Assembly (NCBI RefSeq): GCF_024189315.1
Contig: NZ_JAIZEO010000001.1
Span: forward strand, 1,054,001 to 1,118,000
From: Halobacillus sp. A5
Lineage (GTDB): Bacteria > Bacillota > Bacilli > Bacillales > Halobacillaceae
Length of the DNA stretch: 64,000 nucleotides
Direction of reading: 5' to 3'
Shown here: positions 25,016 through 34,019 of the stretch, piece after piece
How positions within the stretch are numbered: the first letter of the stretch is position 1
How the letters are laid out: the number at the start of each line of letters is the position of its first letter
Notes under the pieces: model-generated
Databases searched by the model: none
The model's input: only the letters and a program-made list of their open reading frames with translations
What the model was told of the DNA's origin: nothing
Position numbers and translations under genes: made by a program

Positions 25016-25170
25016 AAAAAGCCACAGGTGGTCTGTGGCTCTACGTTAAAGCTCTCCATTTCTGAAGACGCAAAAAAGCCACAGATGTCCTGTGGCTCTG
25101 CTTTAAAGCTCTCCATTTCTGAAGATGTAAAAAAGCCACAGGAATACAATATGCACTACCTGCGGCTGTT
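25016..25170 (-). repeat. Three tandem 57-bp repeats, each a terminator-like hairpin
   Basis: GCCACAG/CTGTGGC hairpins begin at 25021, 25078 and 25135, exactly 57 bp apart. Copies 1 and 2 share the whole unit, including AAAGCTCTCCATTTCTGAAG. Copy 3 keeps the hairpin (right arm CTGCGGC) but diverges in the loop. On the minus strand each stem is followed by TTTTT, so these are three intrinsic terminators in a row pointing at the tiny-ORF cluster 65 bp downstream. Confidence 0.8.
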
Positions 25171-25504
25171 ATTAACCTATTTTCAAAAAATGTTTATTAA
25201 GGTCTAATATATAGCGCAGGTCGATTTAGTTGTACAGTTTGGTTGCAAGTTAAAGTGATCATCATTTGTTTCGACCTCGCTTTCTAGAAATTTTTTCTTT
25301 CTCTGGAAATTATATATGAAGCTTACCTTAAAGTAAAGCCTAATTTTCAAAAAAATCATACAAATGCAAATATCAACCGCCTGGAAGGAAATATAATCTC
25401 AAGAAAATAAGCAAATAGGTATGTGGCATACAATAAGAACTTATCAACGAAATCCTTCCTAATCTACATTCACAGCCTCCGCCGTGTCAATATACCGTTC
25501 ATAC
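25171..25504. other. AT-rich gap without a recognised feature
   Basis: No ORF with a credible ribosome site is visible in these 330 bp. It separates the 57-bp repeats from a small membrane-protein gene. Confidence 0.4.
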
Positions 25505-25660
25505 CTACTTTACAGCTTTTTTCGATTTCAAAAATAAAAGAACTAATGCTAAAACAAATAAAACGGAAGTAACCATCAGGGCATTTGACGTACCAAAAGG
25601 AGGTATAAAAAAACTTGAAAGTAATACAATAATCGCCGCAAATGAAAAAACAACCTTCAC
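25505..25660 (-). CDS. 51-aa two-span membrane protein
   Basis: GTG 25660 follows AAAGGAGGAG by five bases. MKVVFSFAAIIVLLSSFFIP is the first span and ALMVTSVLFVLALVLLFLK the second, ending in a basic KSKKAVK tail. An overlapping frame (25470-25664) has no such features. Function is unknown. Confidence 0.6.
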   Translation of the reverse strand: MKVVFSFAAIIVLLSSFFIPPFGTSNALMVTSVLFVLALVLLFLKSKKAVK

Positions 25661-25891
25661 ACACACTCCTCCTTTAGTTCAAACTGATCGTAAGCTAGCA
25701 TGTTAAAGTATTATCCCAATCGGCTATTTTGATTAATGCAATGACTAATAACATTACTTTAAATGATAAAATCATTCTATCAATCCTATAATAACTCTAC
25801 TACCTAGGAAAATGTACTGTAACAGTTTCAAGAGAGACTATTATCTCAAAATTGACCCTCAAACTTTCTGCCCAGTTCTTAAATAAAAGAA

Positions 25892-25926
25892 AAGCTGAAG
25901 ACCATTAATATAACCTCCAGCTTCCG
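25892..25926 (-). terminator. Hairpin after the 71-aa membrane gene
   Basis: AAGCTGAAG and CTCCAGCTT pair with one mismatch, and the minus strand continues TTCTTTTATT. Confidence 0.45.
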
Positions 25927-25977
25927 ACCCCGTTTGGATAACTCAATCACAAGATAAAGAAAACCAGAACTTGTTAT

Positions 25978-26193
25978 CTATTTAGCTTCCAGACTCTTAA
26001 TTAACCTTATGCCCCAGTATAAGACGATCCAGGGGAGAATATATTTTGTCCCCCATTCTGCCATACCTATAAGAGCTAACACTATAGAATACCTGTTGAT
26101 TCCTAAATAAGGTAAAGTTATGTACAGAACCGTAACAAGTATAAACCCAAGTGCGATATCCTTCCAAGGTAATTTATTCAAACTTATTTGCAT
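25978..26193 (-). CDS. 71-aa two-span membrane protein
   Basis: ATG 26193 follows GAGGTG seven bases upstream. Spans are IALGFILVTVLYITLPYLG and ILPWIVLYWGIRLI. Not recognised. It lies alone in AT-rich DNA. The 315 bp between it and the 51-aa gene contain only the hairpin at 25892. Confidence 0.6.
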   Translation of the reverse strand: MQISLNKLPWKDIALGFILVTVLYITLPYLGINRYSIVLALIGMAEWGTKYILPWIVLYWGIRLIKSLEAK

Positions 26194-26281
26194 TCCTTGT
26201 CACCTCGCTGAGACACTATATGTATATTGTTTATTTATTTGTTCCTAATCTACGAACTTAATTCTTCCTCACTATAAACCC

Positions 26282-27142
26282 TTATTTGACTAGCAGCTGA
26301 TCATCTTTAATAAATGAATCAAATACATTAATAAATTTCTCTTTTTCTTCCAAAAATGGGTAATGGCTACTTTGTTCGAAGATGACTAATTTTGAATTAG
26401 GTATGCTTTCAACCATTTCCACAGAGTACATTAATGGACATTGGACATCATATCTGCCACAAATGATTAAAGAAGGGGTTGATATAAGCTCCAGCTTTCG
26501 AGTTACATCATAAACTTGCAATTCTCGGCTGAAGAAATTCATTCGAATTGCAGACAAACCTTTATGTATATTTAAAGAAAAAAGTTCATCATATTTTTCA
26601 GGAGCAAGTAAAGACATTTTTGTCCTTTCAATTTTCAGCTCATTTTTTTCTTTTAGTAGTAAATCCTTACGTTTTAAAGCTTCATTTAGTTCCTGCATTC
26701 TATCAAATTTAGGATGCTCTGAATTATATATACAATCTTTTGAGAATGTCATATATTCCCTGGCAGCTGCTCCGACGATCACATTAAAATTTAGAGATTC
26801 TGAATAGTATATTCCGTAAATTACTCCTAGCATTCCTCCAGTGGAGTGACCAGCGAAGCCCCATTTAACAATTCCAAGTTCTTTACGAATAGCTTCTAAA
26901 TCAAATATAGCTTCCAACATGCTTAGTTGATAGGGTTCCTTGGCTTTCTCTGAGTAACCGGTTTCTCTTAAGTTTACTAAGAAGACTTGGTGAGTGCTTG
27001 TAAATGCTTCGGCAAAATAGTCTCCTGTTTGGTTAAATACAGAGTAAAGATGGGTTACACACATGGGTGCCCCTTTACCTTTTATAAATATTTCAAATGC
27101 GCCACGTGATGTATCAAGTAGATTCCTTTCCCAATCCCCCAT
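26282..27142 (-). CDS. Alpha/beta hydrolase
   Basis: 286 aa. The nucleophile elbow is GHSTGG (Ser about 98), the acid Asp is in LIICGRYDVQCP, and the His is in SSHYPFLEE. RETGYSEK resembles the DxRGxGxS loop of prolyl aminopeptidase-like hydrolases. Soluble, no signal peptide. ATG 27142 follows a GGGAAAGGA site. Substrate unknown. Confidence 0.83.
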   Translation of the reverse strand: MGDWERNLLDTSRGAFEIFIKGKGAPMCVTHLYSVFNQTGDYFAEAFTSTHQVFLVNLRETGYSEKAKEPYQLSMLEAIFDLEAIRKELGIVKWGFAGHSTGGMLGVIYGIYYSESLNFNVIVGAAAREYMTFSKDCIYNSEHPKFDRMQELNEALKRKDLLLKEKNELKIERTKMSLLAPEKYDELFSLNIHKGLSAIRMNFFSRELQVYDVTRKLELISTPSLIICGRYDVQCPLMYSVEMVESIPNSKLVIFEQSSHYPFLEEKEKFINVFDSFIKDDQLLVK

Positions 27143-27393
27143 TTAATTTTCCTTTCCCTGCTTAATTTATCTAAATTTTAACATTAATGCAGTCCTATTC
27201 TACAAAAAATTCTTTCTTTTCTTCGCTCATATAGCTCTAACCTGCCTTAACTAATAAGTCATTTTATTAAAGCGCCATTTACAAGAAGTGGTAGTTTCGA
27301 AATATTTAAAAGCAGATATTCATTCATGCACTCGTTACGAGCATTTATATATTTTACTTTTAAATTTAATTCTTCTTAATCATGATCAAGTTC

Positions 27394-28599
27394 TCAATAA
27401 AAACTCTTTTTATTTGGCTTTAATACTACGATCGAAAAAATAATAGAAGATAGCAACATGACCAGTGCCAAAGTGACAATGGTCAGTCGTAAGGATACAA
27501 AATCTGCTGCAATCCCAATAACTAAAATAAAAATGACTTGGAACATACTTTGGATTAAATCGTAAATGCTGGTTACTCTTCCCATAATATCAACAGAAAC
27601 ATTGTTTTGATAGAACGTCATAATTCCTGCATTTAAAATGACATTAAAAAAACCTAAGACTACAAATCCAGTAACGATGGATATGAACGACCACGAAAAG
27701 GCATAGATGACATAGCCAACCGTCATCATGATTAAACCAATTGTAATCATATATCTAAGTGATATTTTATTAGAAAATATTGATAACAGGAAAGCTCCTA
27801 CAACAGAACCTATTCCAGTTATACTAATCAACAAACTATATTCAAACTCAGAAAGACCCACTACGTGCTGGGTAAAAACAACCTCTTGAGCATCCATGGC
27901 AAACGAAAATATCATAATGATAATAAAGCCAAGATAAATAAACGATATGTATTTATTGTTTAACATGAATTTCTTAACGACTGTGAAGTCACGTACCACT
28001 TGAGCTATAGTCAATGTGGGAATAGATTCCCTATCAATGTTTTCTTTTTCAGGAAGAGATAATAATAAAATTGCTGAAATTAAGAAGAATAGAGCATTCA
28101 TCCATAACGTCATTTCAACAGATGTTATTAATATAAGTGAACCCCCAATAGCAGGGCCGACTATAAAAGCGCCAGAACTCGCAAATGAACGAATCGAATT
28201 AAAACGTTTCCTTTTTTCTCTCGGAACAAGTATTGCAATGTAAGTCATTGATGATGGATTATAAAATGCTTTTGCCACACTTAAGATAACTAATATCACA
28301 TAAATAACTGCCATGTGTGATGCAAATGGAATCAGGAAAATGAAAACAGCTCTAATTATGTAGGTTCCAATCATTATTTTTCTTTTACTCCGATACTCAA
28401 TAAAACTCCCGGTCCAGAATTTAGTTACAATATTCGTTAAAGGTCCTATAATCCAAAGACCAGCTACAGCCGTTGCTGAACCTGTAAGTTGAAATACAAT
28501 AATATTAATTGCAACTAAATAAATAAAGTCCCCGATACTCGATATTCCGATAGAGGACAGTAATAATAGTGGATCTTTCCATTTATTGTTGATTATCAT
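27394..28599 (-). CDS. MFS efflux transporter (MefA-like)
   Basis: 401 aa, twelve spans. The N-terminus (LLSSIGISSIGDFIYLVAINIIVFQLTGSATAVAG, here summarised) and SVAKAFYNPSSMTYIAILVP follow the macrolide-efflux/EntS-like subgroup. MFS motif A is degraded (TGSFIEYRSKRKIM). Probable drug or metabolite export. The next gene lies 430 bp upstream, so it is alone. Confidence 0.8.
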   Translation of the reverse strand: MIINNKWKDPLLLLSSIGISSIGDFIYLVAINIIVFQLTGSATAVAGLWIIGPLTNIVTKFWTGSFIEYRSKRKIMIGTYIIRAVFIFLIPFASHMAVIYVILVILSVAKAFYNPSSMTYIAILVPREKRKRFNSIRSFASSGAFIVGPAIGGSLILITSVEMTLWMNALFFLISAILLLSLPEKENIDRESIPTLTIAQVVRDFTVVKKFMLNNKYISFIYLGFIIIMIFSFAMDAQEVVFTQHVVGLSEFEYSLLISITGIGSVVGAFLLSIFSNKISLRYMITIGLIMMTVGYVIYAFSWSFISIVTGFVVLGFFNVILNAGIMTFYQNNVSVDIMGRVTSIYDLIQSMFQVIFILVIGIAADFVSLRLTIVTLALVMLLSSIIFSIVVLKPNKKSFY

Positions 28600-29033
28600 A
28601 TACTACCCTTATGAGCCTCCAATTTGGACGAATTCCTGATATCAAATACCCAGTGAAACCACACAGCGGACATAACCTCCTCCTTTACGACTTTAGTAAT
28701 CAGAACTAATTCGATATTAAATTCTACTTTTAAAACGATTAAAAGTTAGGTTAGTTTCACCATTTGTAATTATCGGAGCATAATTGCAAATCCTACGCAA
28801 TTTTTATAATACAGATTAATTCAAATCATGGTTAAATGAACAATTACTCTATTAAAATAAGCACCCTCCAAGGGAAAGGTGCTTCAAAAGTATTTTGCAT
28901 ATAAATCTTGTCTAAGCTTTCCACTTAACTGAGCATAAACCTTAGTCGTCTCACTCTATTCATCGGACAACAATTAGACCCTCGTGGTCCCATAAAGACG
29001 GAACTGATATTAAATTCAGCCCCAAGCGGTAAA
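28600..29033. other. 430-bp gap with one terminator
   Basis: The only clear feature is AAGCACC/GGTGCTT (28859-28865/28878-28884), with ATTTTAAT following on the minus strand. It can end the 29034 gene. No ORF is supported. Confidence 0.5.
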
Positions 29034-29489
29034 TTATTCTGTTTTATGTTTATCAGTCTTGTTAGTAGTAATTACTTCCGGTGTATAACTGCTAAGTATT
29101 TCAAATGTTGTTTCAGATGTCGAAATTATGTGGTGCTCAATGCTATCCTTCTCAATTTCCAGCCCAGAATTTTCAGTAAACCACTCTAAAAAATCAGACC
29201 TAATTGCTTTATAAAAAAACCAATGCTTTGTACTTCTCCCAAAAAATTCTTTTCTAGCCTTCCTTGCCGCTCTAGAATAATGACTATATACCAACTCCGA
29301 AGAAAGTTTTAACGCGAACACAAAGTTTCCCAGCTCCAGATTGTTATAAATAAGTTTAAATTCCTGCTCCTCATTTTCAAGTGAAATTTCTAACCCCTCT
29401 CTATCCTCAACAAATTTCACTTTTTCCAGATAATCTCCAGAAAAATCCTGAATTGGCACCCAAACCTTTAAATGAATTTCTTCAGCCAT
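29034..29489 (-). CDS. Hypothetical protein
   Basis: 151 aa from ATG 29489, which follows AAAGGAAGTGAG; the longer frame to 29567 has no such site. Begins MAEEIHLKVWVPIQDFSGDY, is rich in Glu and aromatic residues, and has no membrane segment. Not recognised. Confidence 0.6.
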   Translation of the reverse strand: MAEEIHLKVWVPIQDFSGDYLEKVKFVEDREGLEISLENEEQEFKLIYNNLELGNFVFALKLSSELVYSHYSRAARKARKEFFGRSTKHWFFYKAIRSDFLEWFTENSGLEIEKDSIEHHIISTSETTFEILSSYTPEVITTNKTDKHKTE

Positions 29490-29576
29490 AATCTCACTTC
29501 CTTTAATAGCTTTACCAAATTCCAATGCAGGCTTGCCATTAGTGGTACTACTCTTGTGACAATTCACATTTCCTTA

Positions 29577-29774
29577 TTAAATAACTTTTCTCAAACTTGC
29601 TGTGGGACTTACTGGTGTTTCACTTTCTTCTCTTTTCCCTCCAAGAAGATTCCATAAGTTTTCTCTGTCTTGTACTACTAAGATATTACCATCACTATCT
29701 TTGATTAACGTCCGCGAAAAGACTTGTCCAATGAAAACTTCCCCGTTGAATTTACCACTACTTAAAAGTATCAG
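29577..29774 (-). pseudogene. NUDIX hydrolase remnant
   Basis: A frame without a start codon reads GKFNGEVFIGQVFSRTLIKD, then SDGNILVVQDRENLWNLLGG and KREESETPVSPTASLRKVI, then stops at 29577-29579. WNLxGGKxEEsET is the beginning of a NUDIX box, but the REVxEE half and the rest are missing. The 5' end runs into the serine hydrolase stop. This looks like a truncated gene. Confidence 0.6.
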
Positions 29775-30762
29775 CTACTATGTTGCTAAATTTTTTAAGA
29801 TAGTAAAGATAGTTCTCATTGCCGTAGTTGTATCTCTTGTTGTACATTTTGGCAACTACAACTTTATATTTTGGAATTACTAGCAAAGTTGGTCCCGTTA
29901 CTCCTAAGATTTGAAAGGAGCCACTTGGCACTCGATCACCTAACTCACTCAATTCTCTAGGAATATCCTGCACATACCAAAACATACCGTGACGCGGAAA
30001 TTCTTTCGCTAGGTAATTTGGTGTATGGATGCTAATGGCTAGTTCAATTACTTCCTTAGGGACAATCTGATTACCATTGATTTCCCCATTATTTAGGAAG
30101 AGGTTCCCCCAAAGAGCAAATTCACGAGCAGAAACAAACAGGTTCGATTCCACTCCATTTTCCATAGAACCTGTTGTATCTTCTCCATTCTTATTAGGAT
30201 CAATTATTACTTTTACTAAACCATTATTGTCTTGAGTTTCCCACCATGTTCGCTTCAATCCCATTGGTGAGAACACTTTTCGATATAAATATTCTGGAAA
30301 AGGAATACCGTAAATTATATGAATTAGTTGAGTCATTAGTTTGATATTGATTCCTCTGTAGGCCCATTTTTCTCCAGGGTTGAACTCTCTGATGATCTCC
30401 CCTTCTGAATTTTCATCTAAACCATGCGTGTGAGTAACCATATGACGTATTGTGGTATCTCTAAGTATGTCTGGGTCTATGTCTTGAAAATGCTTACTTA
30501 CATATTCATCAAGGCTATGTATTTTCCCTTCATATAAAGCAAATGCTACGCACAACCCTAAATAACTCTTCCTCGCAGACGCTACATTGAATCTAGAATA
30601 TTCATTTACAGGTAGTGCATTGCCCGTATTGGAATAAGTACCACTAAAATGTTCTAATACAATCTCATTATCTTTTATTACTGTGAGTGCAGCAGCAGGG
30701 CTTTTATTTCTCTCTTTGATTTCCTCTACCCAAGACAACATATTATCGTACGTTGAAACCAC
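29758..30762 (-). CDS. Serine hydrolase, beta-lactamase/class C-like
   Basis: 334 aa. The SxxK nucleophile motif is SARK (FNVASARKSYLGLCVA, about residues 61-64), then HMVTHTHGLDENSEG, a degenerate YxN region (WAYRGINIK), and a late GVTGPTLLVIP in place of the KTG/HxG strand. Such proteins are penicillin-binding-like esterases or peptidases. No signal peptide. GTG 30762 follows GGAGGG. Confidence 0.8.
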   Translation of the reverse strand: MVSTYDNMLSWVEEIKERNKSPAAALTVIKDNEIVLEHFSGTYSNTGNALPVNEYSRFNVASARKSYLGLCVAFALYEGKIHSLDEYVSKHFQDIDPDILRDTTIRHMVTHTHGLDENSEGEIIREFNPGEKWAYRGINIKLMTQLIHIIYGIPFPEYLYRKVFSPMGLKRTWWETQDNNGLVKVIIDPNKNGEDTTGSMENGVESNLFVSAREFALWGNLFLNNGEINGNQIVPKEVIELAISIHTPNYLAKEFPRHGMFWYVQDIPRELSELGDRVPSGSFQILGVTGPTLLVIPKYKVVVAKMYNKRYNYGNENYLYYLKKFSNIVADTFK

Positions 30763-30865
30763 CCTGAATCCCTCCGTTATTTCGACTCCTTACAACCAAT
30801 AAAAATGAAAGCATAGACCTTTCAACATTGTATTGTTTTCATTTTAAAAAGAAAACTTATCCTTT

Positions 30866-30900
30866 TTTGGATAAGCCCTTCAAAACCGGAAGACTCGGTA
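30866..30900 (+). repeat. Partial copy of the array repeat (leftmost)
   Basis: AAGCCCTTCAAAACCGGAAG then ACTCGG matches the core-and-arm layout GCCCC, short spacer, GGAAGACTCG of copies further right. Degenerate; its place just before the MFS fragment marks the approximate left limit of the repeat-bounded array. Confidence 0.4.
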
Positions 30901-30967
30901 AAAAGACAATTTAATCGTAATGAAAAGACTGCACTACTCAATTGTGCAGGCTTTTCATTGAAATTTT

Positions 30968-31357
30968 CTAAGCATTATGACCATCCGTATATGTTGCAGG
31001 AAAACTTTGGCTTGAAACTCCAATATAAACAGCAGCTAGGGCTAATAAGATACCAGCAAGTAAAAACACATACTGAACGCCAAAAACATCCGCCATTCCA
31101 CCTAGCAATAATGAGGAAAGTCCAAATGTTAAAGATGTTAATGCTCGCTGTGCTCCATAAATTTTAGGCAAATCGACGACTGTAGCTTCATTTTGAAGAT
31201 ACGTTTCTAACGTTATCGATTTGATTTGTTCGCTAATACCGTATAGTACTGACAAAACCAATGCCAGCCAGGCGAAGCTATTAAGACCAAAACATAAAGT
31301 TATCCCACTGACACTGAAGGAAGTAAATAGCAGGATATCACCTCTATTAATAGTCAA
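30968..31357 (-). pseudogene. MFS transporter, C-terminal fragment
   Basis: 129 aa with four spans: ILLFTSFSVSGITLCFGL, WLALVLSVLYGISEQIKS, QRALTSLTFGLSSLLLGGMA and YVFLLAGILLALAAVYIG. This equals the last third of an MFS permease; the N-terminal part is absent upstream. Most likely a decayed gene. Confidence 0.65.
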
Positions 31358-31490
31358 TCTGTTTGTTAGTGAAGTCTCTAATGTTGAGTTCTCCCGCCCC
31401 GATCATAAATAAATCGGACGAGGGGTATTGGAAACCATAAGCGATTCTATTTATGATTACCCCTTGAATTAATGACTCTTAAAAATCTTC

Positions 31491-32348
31491 CTAATCAATA
31501 TGTTCCTGAAACCATTGATTAACTTTTTCTATATATTCATTCATATGATTGGTTAAGCCGTGATCGCCCTCTTCGTATTCAATGTATTCGAACTCGGCAT
31601 CCTGCTCAGATAGCTTATCTCTTAATTCTCGTGCCTGTTCTACAGGAACTTTCCAATCCTCCCCCCCATGCAACATTAAGAGAGGGACGTCTATTTCGTC
31701 GGGCCAATATACAGCAGATCGACTTTTATAGGTATCTTCATTTTGATTGGGATTTCCAATCAGGTCATTTAAAACTTGTCTCATGGCTGTATTTCTTTCA
31801 TATTGGCTAAATAAATCAGTAATTCCTCCTTCGACAGCGGCTGCTTTTATATTAACCCCTTCTTTAATAGCCAAGTAAGTCATCATGCCACCTCTAGATC
31901 TACCAAGCATTACAGCATTGTCAGTATCCACATTGGGAAGCTCATCTGCTGCTTTGAGGAGATTTGAAACGTCCTTTACGTCAGAACCTCCAAATTCTTC
32001 CTGTCCCTCACCGCCATCATTACCGCGATACTGAGAAGCTAACACAATGTATCCTTTGTTTGCCCATAAGGACAAGTATTTTGAAAGCATTTCCCGGTCG
32101 ATCTTTCCATATTCCTGATTCCCGCCCCGGTTATAAATCAACAAGGGAAGATCATCTTCTATATTCTTCGGGCTGACCATAAACCCTGCAATTTCAAGCT
32201 CATCACTTAAATATGTAATTTTGTAGGCCTCAGTGGATTTGGAATATACTGTGTCTGGCAGTTCTATTTTTTCCTTACTTACAATTAAATCCTGCCGCTC
32301 TGCTTCACAACCGGCTAATAACAAAACCACCATTAATACCCACTTCAA
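31491..32348 (-). CDS. Lipoprotein alpha/beta hydrolase, S9 peptidase-like
   Basis: 285 aa. A lipobox (VLLLAGC, Cys14) puts it on the outer face of the membrane. The catalytic triad is visible: Ser in MLGRSRGGMM, Asp in MLHGGEDWKVPVEQA, and His in GDHGLTNHM. GNDGGEGQEEFGGSDVKDV is typical of prolyl oligopeptidase-like hydrolases. First well-formed gene at the left of the array. Confidence 0.85.
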   Translation of the reverse strand: MKWVLMVVLLLAGCEAERQDLIVSKEKIELPDTVYSKSTEAYKITYLSDELEIAGFMVSPKNIEDDLPLLIYNRGGNQEYGKIDREMLSKYLSLWANKGYIVLASQYRGNDGGEGQEEFGGSDVKDVSNLLKAADELPNVDTDNAVMLGRSRGGMMTYLAIKEGVNIKAAAVEGGITDLFSQYERNTAMRQVLNDLIGNPNQNEDTYKSRSAVYWPDEIDVPLLMLHGGEDWKVPVEQARELRDKLSEQDAEFEYIEYEEGDHGLTNHMNEYIEKVNQWFQEHID

Positions 32349-32431
32349 TTTAAAACCCCCTTGATATAACCCCTCCTAGTAAAAAAGTTTCCAAGGAATT
32401 TCTCGGGCAAATAACACATCTGCATTGAGCC

Positions 32432-32620
32432 TTAACTCAACTTTTGTTTTTCCTTTTCTCTACCGAAGAAGTGGTAGAAGCATATTTCAAAGATTATAAA
32501 GCCTACAACAAGAGATCCTATATATGGAGAGGGAGCGTTGATTGCCAAGAGAATAACTAAGCAAAGAACAAAGGGAATTAAGCCACCAATTATAGAATAA
32601 TTAATATACTTCTTACTCAT
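32432..32620 (-). CDS. 62-aa two-span membrane protein
   Basis: ATG 32620 follows AAAGGGG. Spans IIGGLIPFVLCLVILLAI and IGSLVVGFIIFEICFYHFF end in a basic tail. Unknown function; one of several tiny membrane proteins in the array. Confidence 0.65.
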   Translation of the reverse strand: MSKKYINYSIIGGLIPFVLCLVILLAINAPSPYIGSLVVGFIIFEICFYHFFGREKEKQKLS

Positions 32621-32690
32621 CTCAAAAGCCCCTTTATATTAATTACGAAAAGATCCAAATGAAGTTTCAAAATTAAGCATATTCATCCTT

Positions 32691-32792
32691 TTATCTGGAA
32701 ACTGAGTCTTCCACAAACCTGCTTATTAGTAAAAAGCGATTGCTCATATTAAACAATCGCCCCAGATACCATAAGACTTGAAATCAAGATAA
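32691..32792 (+). repeat. Array repeat, full-length copy 1
   Basis: About 102 bp. Left arm TATCTGGAAACTGAGTCTTC, an inner 7-bp perfect hairpin GCGATTG/CAATCGC (32736-32742/32754-32760), CCCC, then right arm AAGACTTGAAATCAAGATAA. Left and right arms pair as AGTCTT/AAGACT and TATCT/AGATA with an unpaired centre. On the minus strand the inner hairpin ends in TTTTT, so it could also stop transcription. Same layout and orientation as the copy at 37021. Confidence 0.85.
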
Positions 32793-32820
32793 TTTTTAAC
32801 TTTATATAGAGAAGAGTGAT

Positions 32821-33114
32821 TTACTCTACTGGCTTATACTCCACAAAAAACGGAAGTAATAAAATAAAGATTGCGCTATAAACAATCATTATTATTAATG
32901 CGTAATTTACTGTGATAAAGGCTTTAACGTTAATCAAGTAACCCAACATACAAATTGGCACCACTAGAAATATAGAGGGAAAGATCCTAGAAGAAATTGC
33001 AACTTTATGTTCTGTTCCACATTTATTACAATTAATCGCTTTGTACCCTAAATTAAGTGAGATAAATATTTCTGTCCAATTAAATTGACTATTGCAATAT
33101 TTACATTTTTGAAT
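32821..33114 (-). CDS. CXXC-20-CXXC-type zinc-ribbon membrane protein with ATT start
   Basis: 97 aa. Two CxxC pairs about 20 residues apart (QKCKYCN and NCNKCGTEH), separated by NWTEIFISLNLGYKAI, match the CXXC-20-CXXC family, followed by two membrane spans. No ATG, GTG or TTG is available in frame. ATT 33112-33114 lies five bases after a perfect GGAGGTGAT site, so either ATT is used or the start codon has mutated. Unknown function. Confidence 0.6.
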   Translation of the reverse strand: MQKCKYCNSQFNWTEIFISLNLGYKAINCNKCGTEHKVAISSRIFPSIFLVVPICMLGYLINVKAFITVNYALIIMIVYSAIFILLLPFFVEYKPVE

Positions 33115-33150
33115 AAATGATCACCTCCAAAAATTAGTACCTTTTATTAA

Positions 33151-33177
33151 GGAATAGCCCCCATTCTGATGAAGGAC
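33151..33177 (+). repeat. Degenerate array-repeat copy
   Basis: AATAGCCCCCATTCTGATGA then AGGAC follows the GCCCC-spacer-AAGACT layout. A second fragment, GATTAGCCCCAGTTCTTGAA, is at 33256. Both lie between the CXXC and oxidoreductase genes. Confidence 0.4.
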
Positions 33178-33206
33178 CCCACTTATTTATTAGTGGAGTC
33201 CTTCAT
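33169..33206. repeat. 15-bp hairpin
   Basis: 33169-33183 pairs with 33192-33206 with one mismatch (ATGAAGGAC...CACT). It may end the oxidoreductase transcript, but no T-run follows. Confidence 0.55.
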
Positions 33207-33335
33207 CAATGTATAGGAAATCATTTTGAGAATAATTCTTTGAACTCTACTCCTGATTAGCCCCAGTTCTTGAATAATAACATGATTAACCCCGATAGTA
33301 GCGGAAAGTACACATTTAAGTGAGCTCAAAACTTA

Positions 33336-33908
33336 CTATTTGGCATAGTGCAGTCCTAAATTATAAGCTCTAGTCAACCATTTTTCCATATAGCCAGGTT
33401 GTACTTTTATGGTTTCATATAAAAGTTCGAATTGCGAATTTTGGATTCCGCAATATTCTGCCAAACCAACATTGAAATATCGTAACATCATCTCATCGTA
33501 ATGCCTCTTCTCAAAACGCTCAATTGGTGCACCGGCCAGGCTGAGCCATAATACTTTTTCATGCTCAAGCTTTCCTGGTCCGTAAGCAAACCCCCAGTTC
33601 CAAACGCGGTCTATATAACCTTTTAACATAGCCGGCATGCTCCACCACCAAAGCGGAAAAACAAAAGCCAACGAATCGTGTCTTTTCATTCGTTCCATTT
33701 CCATTTCGACCTCAGGAGAATATACTTGATGATCTCTAGACCATTCGGGCTCATCCTCTTCCCAAAGTATCGGATTAAAACCGCTGCGATATAAATCTAA
33801 TACCTCCGTTTCATGACCTGCATCCCTAAGGCCTTTGATGAAACTGTCTGCAACTTTAAAAGTCAAAGAATCCTCTCTAGGATGAGTAACAACTGTCAGT
33901 ACCTTCAT
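33336..33908 (-). CDS. NAD(P)H oxidoreductase, flavodoxin-like (KefF/NQO type)
   Basis: 190 aa Flavodoxin_2 fold. VTHPREDSLTFKVADSFIKG binds FMN/FAD phosphate, VFPLWWWSMPAMLKGYIDRV with NWGFAYGPGKL is the flavin-ring loop. Probable two-electron quinone or nitro reductase. It follows the ArsR gene by 112 bp with a palindrome between, so that regulator likely controls it. Confidence 0.88.
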   Translation of the reverse strand: MKVLTVVTHPREDSLTFKVADSFIKGLRDAGHETEVLDLYRSGFNPILWEEDEPEWSRDHQVYSPEVEMEMERMKRHDSLAFVFPLWWWSMPAMLKGYIDRVWNWGFAYGPGKLEHEKVLWLSLAGAPIERFEKRHYDEMMLRYFNVGLAEYCGIQNSQFELLYETIKVQPGYMEKWLTRAYNLGLHYAK

Positions 33909-33977
33909 TATAATTTACCTTCTTTCTTTTATTTTTTTGGGACTGGACCGTTCGGATATAGTTAAATACAATACATT

Positions 33978-34003
33978 TATATATCTAAAAATGTCGATAT
34001 ATA
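33978..34003. promoter_or_regulatory. Inverted repeat between arsR-like and oxidoreductase genes
   Basis: TATATATC (33978-33985) and GATATATA (33996-34003) with a 10-bp centre lie 70 bp before the oxidoreductase start. A likely site for the adjacent ArsR-family protein; AT-rich sequence makes chance symmetry possible. Confidence 0.4.
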
Positions 34004-34019
34004 TGTTTAAAAAAACTAA

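Noticed and set aside
25016-25170. CRISPR-like repeats
   Set aside because: The unit is duplicated as a whole (57 bp, no variable spacers), has only three copies, and each is a terminator hairpin. No cas genes are present.
25470-25664. 64-aa minus-strand ORF
   Set aside because: Overlaps the 51-aa membrane-protein frame, which fits the ribosome site and has a clear two-span pattern.
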